This document shows positions 9,018 to 17,053 of a stretch of 64,000 bases of DNA, piece by piece (position 1 is the first letter of the stretch; every line of letters begins with the position of its first letter). A model generated the notes under the pieces. The model worked only from the letters and a program-made list of their open reading frames with translations. It was not told the origin of the DNA and ran no database searches. Source of the DNA: an uncultured Anaerolineae bacterium (GTDB lineage Bacteria; Chloroflexota; Anaerolineae; CG2-30-64-16); the NCBI GenBank assembly GCA_937124585.1, contig CAKZKT010000006.1:23801-87800 (forward strand), given 5' to 3'. Made by a program: the position numbers and the translations under genes.

Positions 9018-9046
9018 ATTCTAGCCCAGACAGAACGGCTTGTCAA
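9018..9046 (-). promoter_or_regulatory. Sigma-70 promoter for tRNA-Arg
   Basis: On the minus strand TTGACA (9046-9041), 17-base spacer, TAGAAT (9023-9018). The start would be near 9011, giving a leader of about 53 nt to the tRNA. The -35 box overlaps the stop codon of the upstream gene. Confidence 0.75.
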
Positions 9047-9465
9047 ACCAGTGTCAGCGGCGACTCGGCCGCGGCAAGCGCGACGAGAAAGCTCGCCAGA
9101 TCCGGAAAGATGCGGCGCGAAAGCGCGATCACGACCCAGTTGGTCGCCAGCGGCGAGATGGTGATCACTGGCACGCCGGCCTGGTACGCCGCGTACATCT
9201 CCAGGGCCGTGCCCATGCTGGCGGTCGGCACATAGGCGATCACCAAGTCGCTGCAGGCGGCCAGATGTAACATCGCGAACAACGTCTCTTTGGCCGCAGT
9301 GTCGTCGTATTCGACGCTGTTCGGGTGCAGGCTGAACGGATCGGTCACTTCGACATCTGGCCAGCGCGCCTTGAACGCGGCCGCGATCTGGCGCCGGTAG
9401 CTCTGATCCACGATCCCTTTGCCCGGATTCGATGCCTGCATCACGCCGCCGATGAAAACGCGCAT
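9043..9465 (-). CDS. Nucleoside 2-deoxyribosyltransferase-like protein
   Basis: A 140-residue alpha/beta protein starting MRVFIGG. It carries DLVIAYVPTASMGTALEM, which matches the D...P...GTxxE pattern of the nucleoside 2-deoxyribosyltransferase superfamily; Glu89 is the candidate nucleophile. These enzymes exchange or hydrolyse nucleobases on deoxynucleosides or related nucleotides. The frame runs upstream to 9672, but ATG 9465 follows GGGGG and begins the fold. It follows the HD-domain gene on the same strand after 46 bp. The pairing of a nucleotide-cleaving fold with an HD hydrolase suggests nucleotide or stress-nucleotide turnover, which is only inference. Confidence 0.6.
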   Translation of the reverse strand: MRVFIGGVMQASNPGKGIVDQSYRRQIAAAFKARWPDVEVTDPFSLHPNSVEYDDTAAKETLFAMLHLAACSDLVIAYVPTASMGTALEMYAAYQAGVPVITISPLATNWVVIALSRRIFPDLASFLVALAAAESPLTLV

Positions 9466-9511
9466 GGATAGACCCCCTTCCCGAAAGAAAGCGAAACGGA
9501 GACAGGCCGAT

Positions 9512-10147
9512 CTATCTCTGCCCCCGGCTGTCTGCGGGCGAAAATCCGAACGTGTTTTCCACCACGCCCGGCAGCAGCGCATACACCGGACAGCCGATGG
9601 CGCGCTCGAAGTCGGCTTTGATGGCCAGGGTCGCGCGCCATTTGGCGAGCGTGTGCTCGTTGACCTCGCCATAGCGCAACGCTACATCCAGCATCCGTTT
9701 TTCCATCAGCACGAAGCCGTCGGCCATGGCCAGCGAATCACACAGGATGATCAGCCGGTCATAATCATCCAGCTCGACTCGGGCAAGGTACTCCTCGATG
9801 AAACGCTGTTCAACGGGAGTGCAGTCCCACACGCCGAAGATGCCCTCGATACGTCTTCCGGCGAAGGAATGGGTTAGGCAGACGCGAGCGGCACCCTCGA
9901 AGCCGAGACCGACGAGATAGCGGTAACCGTCCACCACGTGGCGCATCCCCGTCACCCCCTCGCGACGACCGATGTCGTGCAACAAGCCCAGCACATAAGC
10001 GGCCTCTGGGTCGAGGTCAGGGTGACGCTCGGCGATCAGCCGGGCTGCCTGGGCCACGAGGCGCGAATGAGCCACCCACGGGCCGGGATTGCGGCCGGCA
10101 GCCTCGTCGAGCAACCCATGCGCCTGCACAAGGGAAGGTATGCGCAT
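9512..10147 (-). CDS. HD-domain phosphohydrolase
   Basis: A 211-residue HD protein: His27 (WVAHSRL), the His57-Asp58 pair in GLLHDIGRREG, and a later Asp in LCDSLAMADG give the metal-binding set of HD phosphohydrolases. ATG 10147 is chosen because AAAGGAGA precedes it at good spacing; the frame continues upstream to 10285 without similarity. It is the first gene of a leftward pair with the deoxyribosyltransferase-like gene and is divergent from the GH38 mannosidase. A TAGAAT -10 box lies at 10179-10184 on this strand with a poor -35. Substrate unknown. Confidence 0.78.
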   Translation of the reverse strand: MRIPSLVQAHGLLDEAAGRNPGPWVAHSRLVAQAARLIAERHPDLDPEAAYVLGLLHDIGRREGVTGMRHVVDGYRYLVGLGFEGAARVCLTHSFAGRRIEGIFGVWDCTPVEQRFIEEYLARVELDDYDRLIILCDSLAMADGFVLMEKRMLDVALRYGEVNEHTLAKWRATLAIKADFERAIGCPVYALLPGVVENTFGFSPADSRGQR

Positions 10148-10222
10148 CAGGATGTCTCCTTTACAGCAGTCGGCGCTTATTCTACACCAACATGGCGCAG
10201 CGGCGAATTCTGCCCCATCAGC

Positions 10223-10251
10223 TTGACGAAATCCCGCCCCCATGATAGATA
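10223..10251 (+). promoter_or_regulatory. Candidate promoter of the alpha-mannosidase gene
   Basis: TTGACG (10223-10228), 17-base spacer, TAGATA (10246-10251), with TGA just before the -10 as in extended -10 promoters. It would give a leader of about 44 nt to ATG 10302. Confidence 0.5.
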
Positions 10252-10301
10252 TGCACATGCGAACTCCGCTACCGAAAATCCACAAAGCGAGGAGTCAGTG
10301 C

Positions 10302-13300
10302 ATGTCTCTCAATCCCGAATGGCTGCGTCGCGTCACCAACTGGCGCGATGAGTTGCCATATCACTTTTACCGGCCGCTGGGGGCAGTTGCTCTGAGCGGC
10401 TTCGTCACCAAAGCCCAGCTGACCGCCGAGGAGGCGCTTGCCCACGACTTTGCGCCCATGCCGGTCGGCACGCGTTGGGGCGCCAAATGGGAGTATGGCT
10501 GGTTCAAGGGCGCCTTCACCTTGCCGCCAGAGGCCGCCGGCCGGCGAATCGTCCTGCGCGCCGATCCGGGCGGCGAGAGCGCCGTCTGGGTCAACGGCCG
10601 GCTGGTCGGCGCCGTGGACCGCCAGCACACCGAGATCACGCTGGCGATGCACGGCACAGCCGGCACCCGCTATGAGATCTTGATCGAAGCCTACGCCGGC
10701 CATGGGCTGCGCACTTCGGGCAAAGGGCCGGTCGGCTATGGCCGCGAGAGCGTCCCCGAGCCACCGCCAACCCAGGCGGTCGTCGGCGAGACCACCTTCG
10801 GCATCTGGAACGAAGAGGTATATCAGCTCTGGCTCGACGTGGAAACCCTGTTCCAGACGCGCAACCAGCTCGAGCCGGATTCGTTGCGCGTGGCCGAGAT
10901 TGACGCCGGGCTGAAGGACTTCACCCTGATCGCCGATCCGGAGCTGCCGCCGGACGAATTTCTGGTGACTGTCAGGCAGGCCCGCGACCGGCTCAAGCCG
11001 CTGCTGGAATGCATCAACGGCAGCACCGCGCCCACTTTGTACGCCATCGGCCATTCGCACATTGACGTGGCGTGGCTCTGGCCGCTGCAGGAAACCGAGC
11101 GCAAAATGGCGCGCACCATCAGCACCCAGCTGGCGCTCATGGAAGAGTACGACGAATTCAAATTCATCCAGAGCCAGCCGCATCTCTATTGGATGCTGCA
11201 ACGTCGCTATCCCGAGAAATACGCCGAGGTCAAAGCCGCTGTCCAGGCCGGCAAGATCATCCCCGAAGGCGGCATGTGGATCGAGGCCGACACCAACATC
11301 AGCGGCGGCGAGGCACTCATCCGCCAGTTCCTGGCCGGCAAGCGCTTCTTCAAGCAGGAATTCGGCGTGGACAATGTGCTGCTGTGGCTGCCCGATGTCT
11401 TCGGCTATTCCGGCGCGTTGCCGCAGATCATGATCGGCTGCGGCATCAAGTATTTCGCCACGCAAAAGATCTTCTGGACATACAACGGCGGCGATCCGTT
11501 CCCCTACAACACCTTCATGTGGGAAGGCATTGACGGCTCGACGGTGCTGGCGCACATCTTCAACGACTACAACAGCCTGACCGACCCCAATGCGCTCAGC
11601 CAGCGCTGGAAGCAGCGCGTCCAAAAGGACGGCATCAACGCCATCCTGCTCTCATTCGGCTACGGCGATGGCGGCGGCGGCCCCACGCGCAATCACCTCG
11701 AATTCCTGCGCCGGGCGCGAGACCTGGAAGGGCTGCCCCGGGTGAAGATGGCGTCGCCGGTCGAGTTCTTCCAGGATCAGGAGCGTCGCGGCCTGCCGCG
11801 CGAACGCTACGTCGGCGAGCTCTACTTCCAGGCGCATCGCGGCACCTACACCTCGCAGGCGAAGACCAAACGCGGCAATCGCAAATCGGAGTTGGCCCTG
11901 CGCGAGGCCGAGCTGTGGGGCGTGGCGGCGCGCGCGTTGGCCGGGCCCGGCTACAACTATCCGACCGCCGCCTTGACGGAGGCCTGGCGGACGGTGCTCC
12001 TGAACCAGTTCCACGACATCCTGCCCGGCTCCTCGATCCATCGCGTTTACGAGGAGGCCGAAGCCGGCTATGCCGAGGCAATCGCCACCGCGACCGCGGC
12101 CGCCGATGCAGCGAAGGTCGCGCTCACGCGGCCGGACGAGGCCGTCACGGTGTTCAACTCCCTCTCCTGGCCGCGGCAGGCCCTGGTGAAGCTGCCGCCA
12201 GGCGCGACGGCCGCCGCCGACCTGGCCGGCCGGCCCGTGCCGGTGCAGGTGATCGCCGGCGATGCCTGGGCTGAGGCGCTCGTCCCGGCCTGCGGCTGGA
12301 CGACGCTCTCTCTCCACGCCCAGGAGGGCGCACGGGAACCGTCGCAGCCGGTTCGGGCCACCGCGCGCTGCCTGGAAAACGATCTGCTGCGCCTGGAATT
12401 CAACGAGCGCGGGGAGATCACGAGCATCTGGGACAAAGAGGTCGGTCGCGAGCTGGCCGCCGGACCGTGCAACAGCTTCAAAATGTACCGTGATGTGCCG
12501 GGCGCATGGGATGCCTGGGACATTGACAGCATGTACGCCGAGACGCCGGTCGAGCTGCCGGAGCCGGCGACGATCGAGGTGGTCACGGCCGGGCCGTTGA
12601 TCGCCACGTTGCGCGTGAGCCGCCAGCTCCATCACTCGACGATGACACAGGAGATCAGCCTGCGTCGGGGTGCACGGCGGGTGGATTTCGCCACCACCGT
12701 GGACTGGCGGGAGAGCCACAAGCTGCTCAAAGTGGCCTTCCCGGTGAACATCCATGCCAACGAGGCGATTCACGAGATCCAGTTCGGCCACATCCGCCGG
12801 CCCAATCACTATTCCCGGCCCTTCGATGCCAACCGCTTCGAAGTGTGCAACCACAAATGGACGGCCCTGGCCGAGGAGAATCGCGGCTGCGCGGTGCTCA
12901 ACGACTGCAAATATGGCGTGAACGTCCTGGGCAACTCGATCAACCTGACGCTGCTCAAGTCGGCCCTGGCGCCCGACATGACCGCCGACAAGGGCCTGCA
13001 AACCTTCACCTACAGCTTCTATGCCTGGAATGGCAGCCTGGCCGCCAGCGACATGGTGCGAGAAGCCTATGACTTGAACGTGCCGATCACGATTGCGCCG
13101 GGCAACGCGGGCGAACGCACCCTCTTCAACGTAGACGCCCCCAACATCGTCATCGAGACGATCAAGCCGGCCGAGGACGGATCGGCCGATGTCATCGTGC
13201 GCCTGTACGAGGCGAAGCACATGACGACCCGGGCCACGCTGACCACGATCCTGCCCGCGCGACGCGCGGTGCAAACGAACATGCTGGAGGCGTTCGAGGC

Positions 13301-13379
13301 CGAACTGCCCTGGGCCGATGGTCGGACAACGCTGGAGTTCCGGCCGTTTGAGATCAAAACAGTGCGTTTTATGATGTAA
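10302..13379 (+). CDS. Alpha-mannosidase, glycoside hydrolase family 38
   Basis: A 1025-residue class II alpha-mannosidase, as long as bacterial GH38 enzymes usually are. The N-terminal third is a beta-rich domain. The catalytic domain shows GHSHIDVAWLWPLQE (His253, Asp255, zinc ligands) and WLPDVFGYSGALPQI (Asp365, nucleophile), then FHDILPGSSIHRVYEEA (zinc-ligand segment), a helical middle and large C-terminal beta domains. It cleaves alpha-mannosides with retention; no signal peptide, so cytoplasmic. ATG 10302 follows GAGGAG; an earlier ATG at 10242 would overlap the proposed promoter. It is a monocistronic unit with a strong terminator directly downstream. Confidence 0.93.
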   Translation: MSLNPEWLRRVTNWRDELPYHFYRPLGAVALSGFVTKAQLTAEEALAHDFAPMPVGTRWGAKWEYGWFKGAFTLPPEAAGRRIVLRADPGGESAVWVNGRLVGAVDRQHTEITLAMHGTAGTRYEILIEAYAGHGLRTSGKGPVGYGRESVPEPPPTQAVVGETTFGIWNEEVYQLWLDVETLFQTRNQLEPDSLRVAEIDAGLKDFTLIADPELPPDEFLVTVRQARDRLKPLLECINGSTAPTLYAIGHSHIDVAWLWPLQETERKMARTISTQLALMEEYDEFKFIQSQPHLYWMLQRRYPEKYAEVKAAVQAGKIIPEGGMWIEADTNISGGEALIRQFLAGKRFFKQEFGVDNVLLWLPDVFGYSGALPQIMIGCGIKYFATQKIFWTYNGGDPFPYNTFMWEGIDGSTVLAHIFNDYNSLTDPNALSQRWKQRVQKDGINAILLSFGYGDGGGGPTRNHLEFLRRARDLEGLPRVKMASPVEFFQDQERRGLPRERYVGELYFQAHRGTYTSQAKTKRGNRKSELALREAELWGVAARALAGPGYNYPTAALTEAWRTVLLNQFHDILPGSSIHRVYEEAEAGYAEAIATATAAADAAKVALTRPDEAVTVFNSLSWPRQALVKLPPGATAAADLAGRPVPVQVIAGDAWAEALVPACGWTTLSLHAQEGAREPSQPVRATARCLENDLLRLEFNERGEITSIWDKEVGRELAAGPCNSFKMYRDVPGAWDAWDIDSMYAETPVELPEPATIEVVTAGPLIATLRVSRQLHHSTMTQEISLRRGARRVDFATTVDWRESHKLLKVAFPVNIHANEAIHEIQFGHIRRPNHYSRPFDANRFEVCNHKWTALAEENRGCAVLNDCKYGVNVLGNSINLTLLKSALAPDMTADKGLQTFTYSFYAWNGSLAASDMVREAYDLNVPITIAPGNAGERTLFNVDAPNIVIETIKPAEDGSADVIVRLYEAKHMTTRATLTTILPARRAVQTNMLEAFEAELPWADGRTTLEFRPFEIKTVRFMM

Positions 13380-13384
13380 TTCCC

Positions 13385-13421
13385 ACGCAGGCCCATCTTG
13401 CCAATGGGCCTGCGTTGTTGT
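13385..13421 (+). terminator. Intrinsic terminator after alpha-mannosidase
   Basis: ACGCAGGCCCAT (13385-13396), 7-base loop, ATGGGCCTGCGT (13404-13415): a perfect 12-bp stem followed by TGTTGT. It is six bases past the GH38 stop codon. Confidence 0.8.
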
Positions 13422-13457
13422 ACACTCGTTTTAATTCCATAATAAGGAGATCGGCCC

Positions 13458-14528
13458 ATGCACAAGAAATTATTCATCCCCGGCCCGACCGAAGTGCGGG
13501 AAGAGATTCTGCAGGCGATGGCCACCCCGATGATCGGGCATCGCACAACCGCCTACGCTGAACTGCATCAGCGCTGCGAGGAAAAAGTCAAGAAACTGCT
13601 CAGCACGCAGGCGCGGGTGTTTCTCTTCACTTCTTCCTCGACCGGGGTGATGGAAGGGGCTGTTCGCAATTGTGTCGCGCAGAAAGTCCTTCACACCCTC
13701 AACGGTGAATTTTCCCGACGCTGGTTCGAGATTTCGAAGGCCAATGGCTTGCCGGCCGATATCCTTGAAGTGCCGCCCGGCCAGGCCATCACGCCGGAGC
13801 TGGTGGACGCCAAACTGGCCGAAGGCGGGTACGACACGCTGTGTCTCACCTACAATGAAACCTCGACCGGCATCCTGAGCCCGGTGCCCGAGGTCGCCAA
13901 ACTGGTGCGCGCCAAATATCCGGACGTGCTGATCCTGGTGGACGCGGTGAGCTGCATGGCGGGCGTGCCGATCCACTTCGACGAATGGGGGCTGGACGTA
14001 GTGCTGGCGGGAGTGCAGAAATGCTTCGCCCTGCCGCCAGGCCTGGCCGTGGCCGCGGTCAGCAGCCGCGCGCTGGAACGCGCCAGGACGATCCCCTATC
14101 GCGGCTACTACTTCGACTTCATCGAGAACGAGAAGTTTGCTGCCAGGTTCAACACGCCGGCCACGCCCAGCATCAGCCACCTGTATGCCCTGGACAAAGA
14201 GATGGATTTCATGTTCGCAGAGGGCCTGGAGAACCGCTACGCGCGCCATCTGGCCATGGCCGAGCACTGCCGGGCCTGGGCCAGGAAGCACTTCGCGCTC
14301 TACGGCGATGAGCGATACGCCTCGCCCACCGTCACGCACATCACGAACACCACCGGCTTCGATTTCGGCGCGCTGAACAAAGAGTTGGGCAAGCGCGGAG
14401 CCACCATCTCCGATGGCTATGGCCCCTTCAAGGGCAAGACCTTCCGCATCGGCCACATGGGCGACCTCACACTGGCCGATGTACAATGGCTGACGGCACA
14501 AATTGACGACATACTTGGTTTGCGGTAG
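13458..14528 (+). CDS. Class V aminotransferase (alanine-glyoxylate / phosphoserine type)
   Basis: A 356-residue PLP enzyme beginning HKKLFIPGPTEVREEIL, typical of serine-glyoxylate/alanine-glyoxylate aminotransferases of class V. The Schiff-base lysine is in AGVQKCFALPPGL, and LVDAVSCMAG precedes it (PLP-contact Asp). With SerA and DUF1015 following on the same strand it most likely works as the phosphoserine aminotransferase of serine synthesis; in several lineages an AGT-like protein fills this role. ATG 13458 has AAGGAGA at a normal distance. The first gene of the serA unit; a repeat tract separates it from serA. Confidence 0.88.
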   Translation: MHKKLFIPGPTEVREEILQAMATPMIGHRTTAYAELHQRCEEKVKKLLSTQARVFLFTSSSTGVMEGAVRNCVAQKVLHTLNGEFSRRWFEISKANGLPADILEVPPGQAITPELVDAKLAEGGYDTLCLTYNETSTGILSPVPEVAKLVRAKYPDVLILVDAVSCMAGVPIHFDEWGLDVVLAGVQKCFALPPGLAVAAVSSRALERARTIPYRGYYFDFIENEKFAARFNTPATPSISHLYALDKEMDFMFAEGLENRYARHLAMAEHCRAWARKHFALYGDERYASPTVTHITNTTGFDFGALNKELGKRGATISDGYGPFKGKTFRIGHMGDLTLADVQWLTAQIDDILGLR

Positions 14529-14530
14529 GG

Positions 14531-14625
14531 GGAAACAGGTAGACAAGGAAACAAGTAGACAAGGAAACAAGTTCTTGTCTACCTGTCCACCTGTCTACTT
14601 GTCTACCTCTCTACTTGTCTACTTC
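14531..14625. repeat. Degenerate GTAGACAA / TTGTCTAC repeat tract
   Basis: The left half (14531-14571) has GTAGACAAGGAAACAAG twice; the right half (14572-14624) has TTGTCTAC and close variants about five times. The halves are reverse complements, so the RNA can form a long imperfect hairpin. It occupies nearly the whole gap between the aminotransferase and serA. The same motif recurs at 23166-23249. Confidence 0.8.
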
Positions 14626-14639
14626 CAAAAGAGGCTGAC

Positions 14640-15548
14640 ATGAAAGTACTCGTTTGCGATTCCATCTCGCCTCGCGCCATTGAGCGCATGCGCCAGGCGT
14701 GCATCCAGGTGGATGTACAGGACAAGATCACGGCCGAGGAACTGCTGCAGGTCGTCGGAGACTACGATGCGATTGTGGTGCGCAGCCGCACAAAGGTGCG
14801 CAAGCCGGTGATTGACGCCGCCAGAAACCTAAAGGTCATCGTGCGGGGCGGCGTAGGGGTGGACAACATTGACGTGGACTACGCTCAGGCCAAAGGCATC
14901 AAGGTGCTGAACACTCCCGGCGCCAGCACCCACTCGGTGGCCGAGCTGACCCTCGCCTATCTGTTCGCGCTGGCCCGACCCATCGTCCAGGCCACCCTCT
15001 CGATGCGCGAAGGGCTGTGGGAAAAAGCGAAGTTCGAAGGAATCGAGCTGCAGGGCAAAGTGCTGGGCATCATCGGCATGGGGCGGATCGGCACGGCCGT
15101 CGCCACCCGCGCAGCCGCCCTGGGCATGATCGTGCTCGGCTACGACAGTCGCACCATCGGACCGGCGCCCTATGTGCAGATGGTCACCCTCGACGAGTTG
15201 CTGGCAAAGTCTGACTTCATCACGCTGCACCTGCCGCTCACCGACGAATCGCGCCACATGATCAATGCCGAAATGATCGCCAGGATGAAGGACAAAGTGC
15301 GCATCGTGGACTGCGCTCGCGGCGGGGTGATTGACGAGGATGCCCTGTACGACGCCATCCGCACAGGCAAAGTGGCCGGCGCCGCGCTGGATGTCTTCGA
15401 AAACGAGCCGCTGACCGACCGCAAACTGTTCGAGCTGCCCCAGGTGATCGGCTCGCCGCACATCGGCGCCAGCACGCACGAGGCCACGGCCCGCATCGGC
15501 GACGAGGTGGCGGACATGCTGATCGCCATGAACCGAGATGGCTGCTGA
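14640..15548 (+). CDS. serA: D-3-phosphoglycerate dehydrogenase, short form
   Basis: A 302-residue D-2-hydroxyacid dehydrogenase opening with MKVLVCDSISPRAIERM as SerA proteins do. The NAD motif is GIIGMGRIGTAVATRA. Catalytic Arg (DCARGGVIDE), Glu (VFENEPL) and His (GSPHIGAST) are all present. It stops where the nucleotide-binding lobe returns to the substrate domain, lacking the ACT/ASB domains of long SerA, so serine feedback through ACT is not expected. The first step of serine synthesis from 3-phosphoglycerate. AAGAGG precedes ATG. Neighbours (aminotransferase, DUF1015) support the serine role rather than another hydroxyacid. Confidence 0.85.
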   Translation: MKVLVCDSISPRAIERMRQACIQVDVQDKITAEELLQVVGDYDAIVVRSRTKVRKPVIDAARNLKVIVRGGVGVDNIDVDYAQAKGIKVLNTPGASTHSVAELTLAYLFALARPIVQATLSMREGLWEKAKFEGIELQGKVLGIIGMGRIGTAVATRAAALGMIVLGYDSRTIGPAPYVQMVTLDELLAKSDFITLHLPLTDESRHMINAEMIARMKDKVRIVDCARGGVIDEDALYDAIRTGKVAGAALDVFENEPLTDRKLFELPQVIGSPHIGASTHEATARIGDEVADMLIAMNRDGC

Positions 15549-15567
15549 GCGAAAGAGGGAATTCGGA

Positions 15568-15641
15568 GGCACGAAGACGCGAAGCATCGCAAAGTCCAAG
15601 AATCACAAAGCATTGCGCCGGCTTTCCGCGCTCTTCGTGCC
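15568..15641. repeat. CACGAAG-type degenerate repeat with inverted ends
   Basis: GGCACGAAG (15568-15576) and CTTCGTGCC (15633-15641) are exact complements, bounding a tract of near-repeats (acgaag, gcgaag, cgcaaag, cacaaag). It lies in the 184-bp gap between serA and the DUF1015 gene. Confidence 0.6.
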
Positions 15642-15732
15642 GCGCGTTCCATGAGGCCGTTCACGGCTTCTGCGTATGCTCAGCTTCTCATCGCGGCGCC
15701 ACCCTGCCCATGCAAAAGGACCGAGTTAAGCC

Positions 15733-17052
15733 ATGACCATCGCATTGCCCGGCTTTCAGATTCCACAGGTGTTGTTGCCCCGGCCCGGCATAGATCTGCA
15801 AAAATGGGCGGTCATCGCGTGCGATCAGTTCACCTCCGAGCCGGAATACTGGCAGCAGGTGGCCGCGCTGGTTGGCGACGCACCCTCCACCTATCACATG
15901 ATCCTGCCGGAGGCCTACCTGGAAACGGCGGAAGAGACACGGCGCATCCAGGCCATTCGCCAGACCATGCACGACTATCAGGCCCGGGGCCTGTTTGTCG
16001 AATATGAAGGCCTCGTGTTGGTCGAGCGGAGTGCTGCTGGCCGGACCCGTCATGGCATCATGCTGGCGCTCGACCTGGAACATTACGACTACAACCGCGG
16101 GGCAACCAGCCTGATCCGCGCGACCGAGGGCACGATCCTGGAACGCATCCCGCCGCGCGTGCGCATTCGCACCGGCGCGCCGCTGGAGCTGCCCCACATC
16201 CTGGTGCTCATTGACGACCCCGAACGCACCGTGATCGAGCCGCTGGTCGCCGCAGCACAAAACATGCCCGTGCTCTACGATTTCGACCTGATGCTGGGCA
16301 GTGGTCACCTGACCGGCCGACTCGTCCATGACCGGCAACTCGAACAGCGCGCTGTGACTGCTCTGGGGCGGCTGGCCGATCCGGCCGCGTTCGCCCGCCG
16401 ATACGGCCTGAGCGAGAACGCCGGCCGCGCGCCGTTGCTCTTCGCCATCGGCGACGGCAACCATTCGCTGGCCACCGCCAAGACGATCTGGGAGCAGATC
16501 AAGGCGCAGGTAGGGATGGATCATCCGGCGCGCTACGCACTCGTCGAGGTCGAAAACATCCACGATCCGGGCCTGATCTTCGAGCCGATCCACCGCGTTC
16601 TCTTCGGCGCGCGGCCCGACACGTTGGCCGCGCTCTTCGACTTCTACCCCGATCGCTGTCAACTTGTGCCGTGCGCGACCATGCAGGCCATGATGGATTT
16701 GGTAGAGCGAGAAGAACGGCCGGAACACACCTTCGGCGTCGTCACGCCTGATGGCTTCAGCGTGGCCTACATCGCCCGGCCGTCCTCGAACCTGCCTGTC
16801 GGCACGCTTCAGGCCTTCCTGGACGCCTGGGGCAAACAGGGTGGCTACGCCCGTATTGACTATGTCCACGGCCACGATGTCGTCGAGCGCCTGGCCGCCC
16901 AACCGGGCAACATCGGCTTCTATCTCCCGGCCATTGCCAAAGAGAGCTTCTTCAAGACGGTCATCGTGGACGGCGCGTTCCCGCGCAAAACCTTCTCTAT
17001 GGGTGAAGCAAAGGAAAAGCGCTTCTACATGGAAGCGAAACGGATTGCCTGA
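15733..17052 (+). CDS. DUF1015 family protein
   Basis: A 439-residue protein of the DUF1015 family. The start (GIDLQKWAVIACDQFTSEP) and FAIGDGNHSLATAK are characteristic. The family is often encoded beside serA/serC in bacteria, and here it directly follows that pair, so a link to serine or phosphoserine metabolism is likely; in some lineages such proteins have been proposed as alternative serine-pathway enzymes. AAAGGA precedes the ATG. The next gene begins one base after its stop, so the two are translationally coupled. No catalytic mechanism can be read from the sequence. Confidence 0.85.
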   Translation: MTIALPGFQIPQVLLPRPGIDLQKWAVIACDQFTSEPEYWQQVAALVGDAPSTYHMILPEAYLETAEETRRIQAIRQTMHDYQARGLFVEYEGLVLVERSAAGRTRHGIMLALDLEHYDYNRGATSLIRATEGTILERIPPRVRIRTGAPLELPHILVLIDDPERTVIEPLVAAAQNMPVLYDFDLMLGSGHLTGRLVHDRQLEQRAVTALGRLADPAAFARRYGLSENAGRAPLLFAIGDGNHSLATAKTIWEQIKAQVGMDHPARYALVEVENIHDPGLIFEPIHRVLFGARPDTLAALFDFYPDRCQLVPCATMQAMMDLVEREERPEHTFGVVTPDGFSVAYIARPSSNLPVGTLQAFLDAWGKQGGYARIDYVHGHDVVERLAAQPGNIGFYLPAIAKESFFKTVIVDGAFPRKTFSMGEAKEKRFYMEAKRIA

Positions 17053-17053
17053 T

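Noticed and set aside
11652..13274. A 540-codon minus-strand frame over the GH38 mannosidase
   Set aside because: Antisense to a gene with intact catalytic motifs; no recognisable protein features.
13415..13443. Promoter TTGTTG-N17-CATAAT before the aminotransferase gene
   Set aside because: Its start point would fall at about 13450, inside the ribosome-binding site of ATG 13458, so it is unlikely to be used as read.
14531..14625. Possible CRISPR array
   Set aside because: Units are 8-9 bases, contiguous and degenerate, with a reverse-complement second half; there are no spacers of even length and no cas genes.
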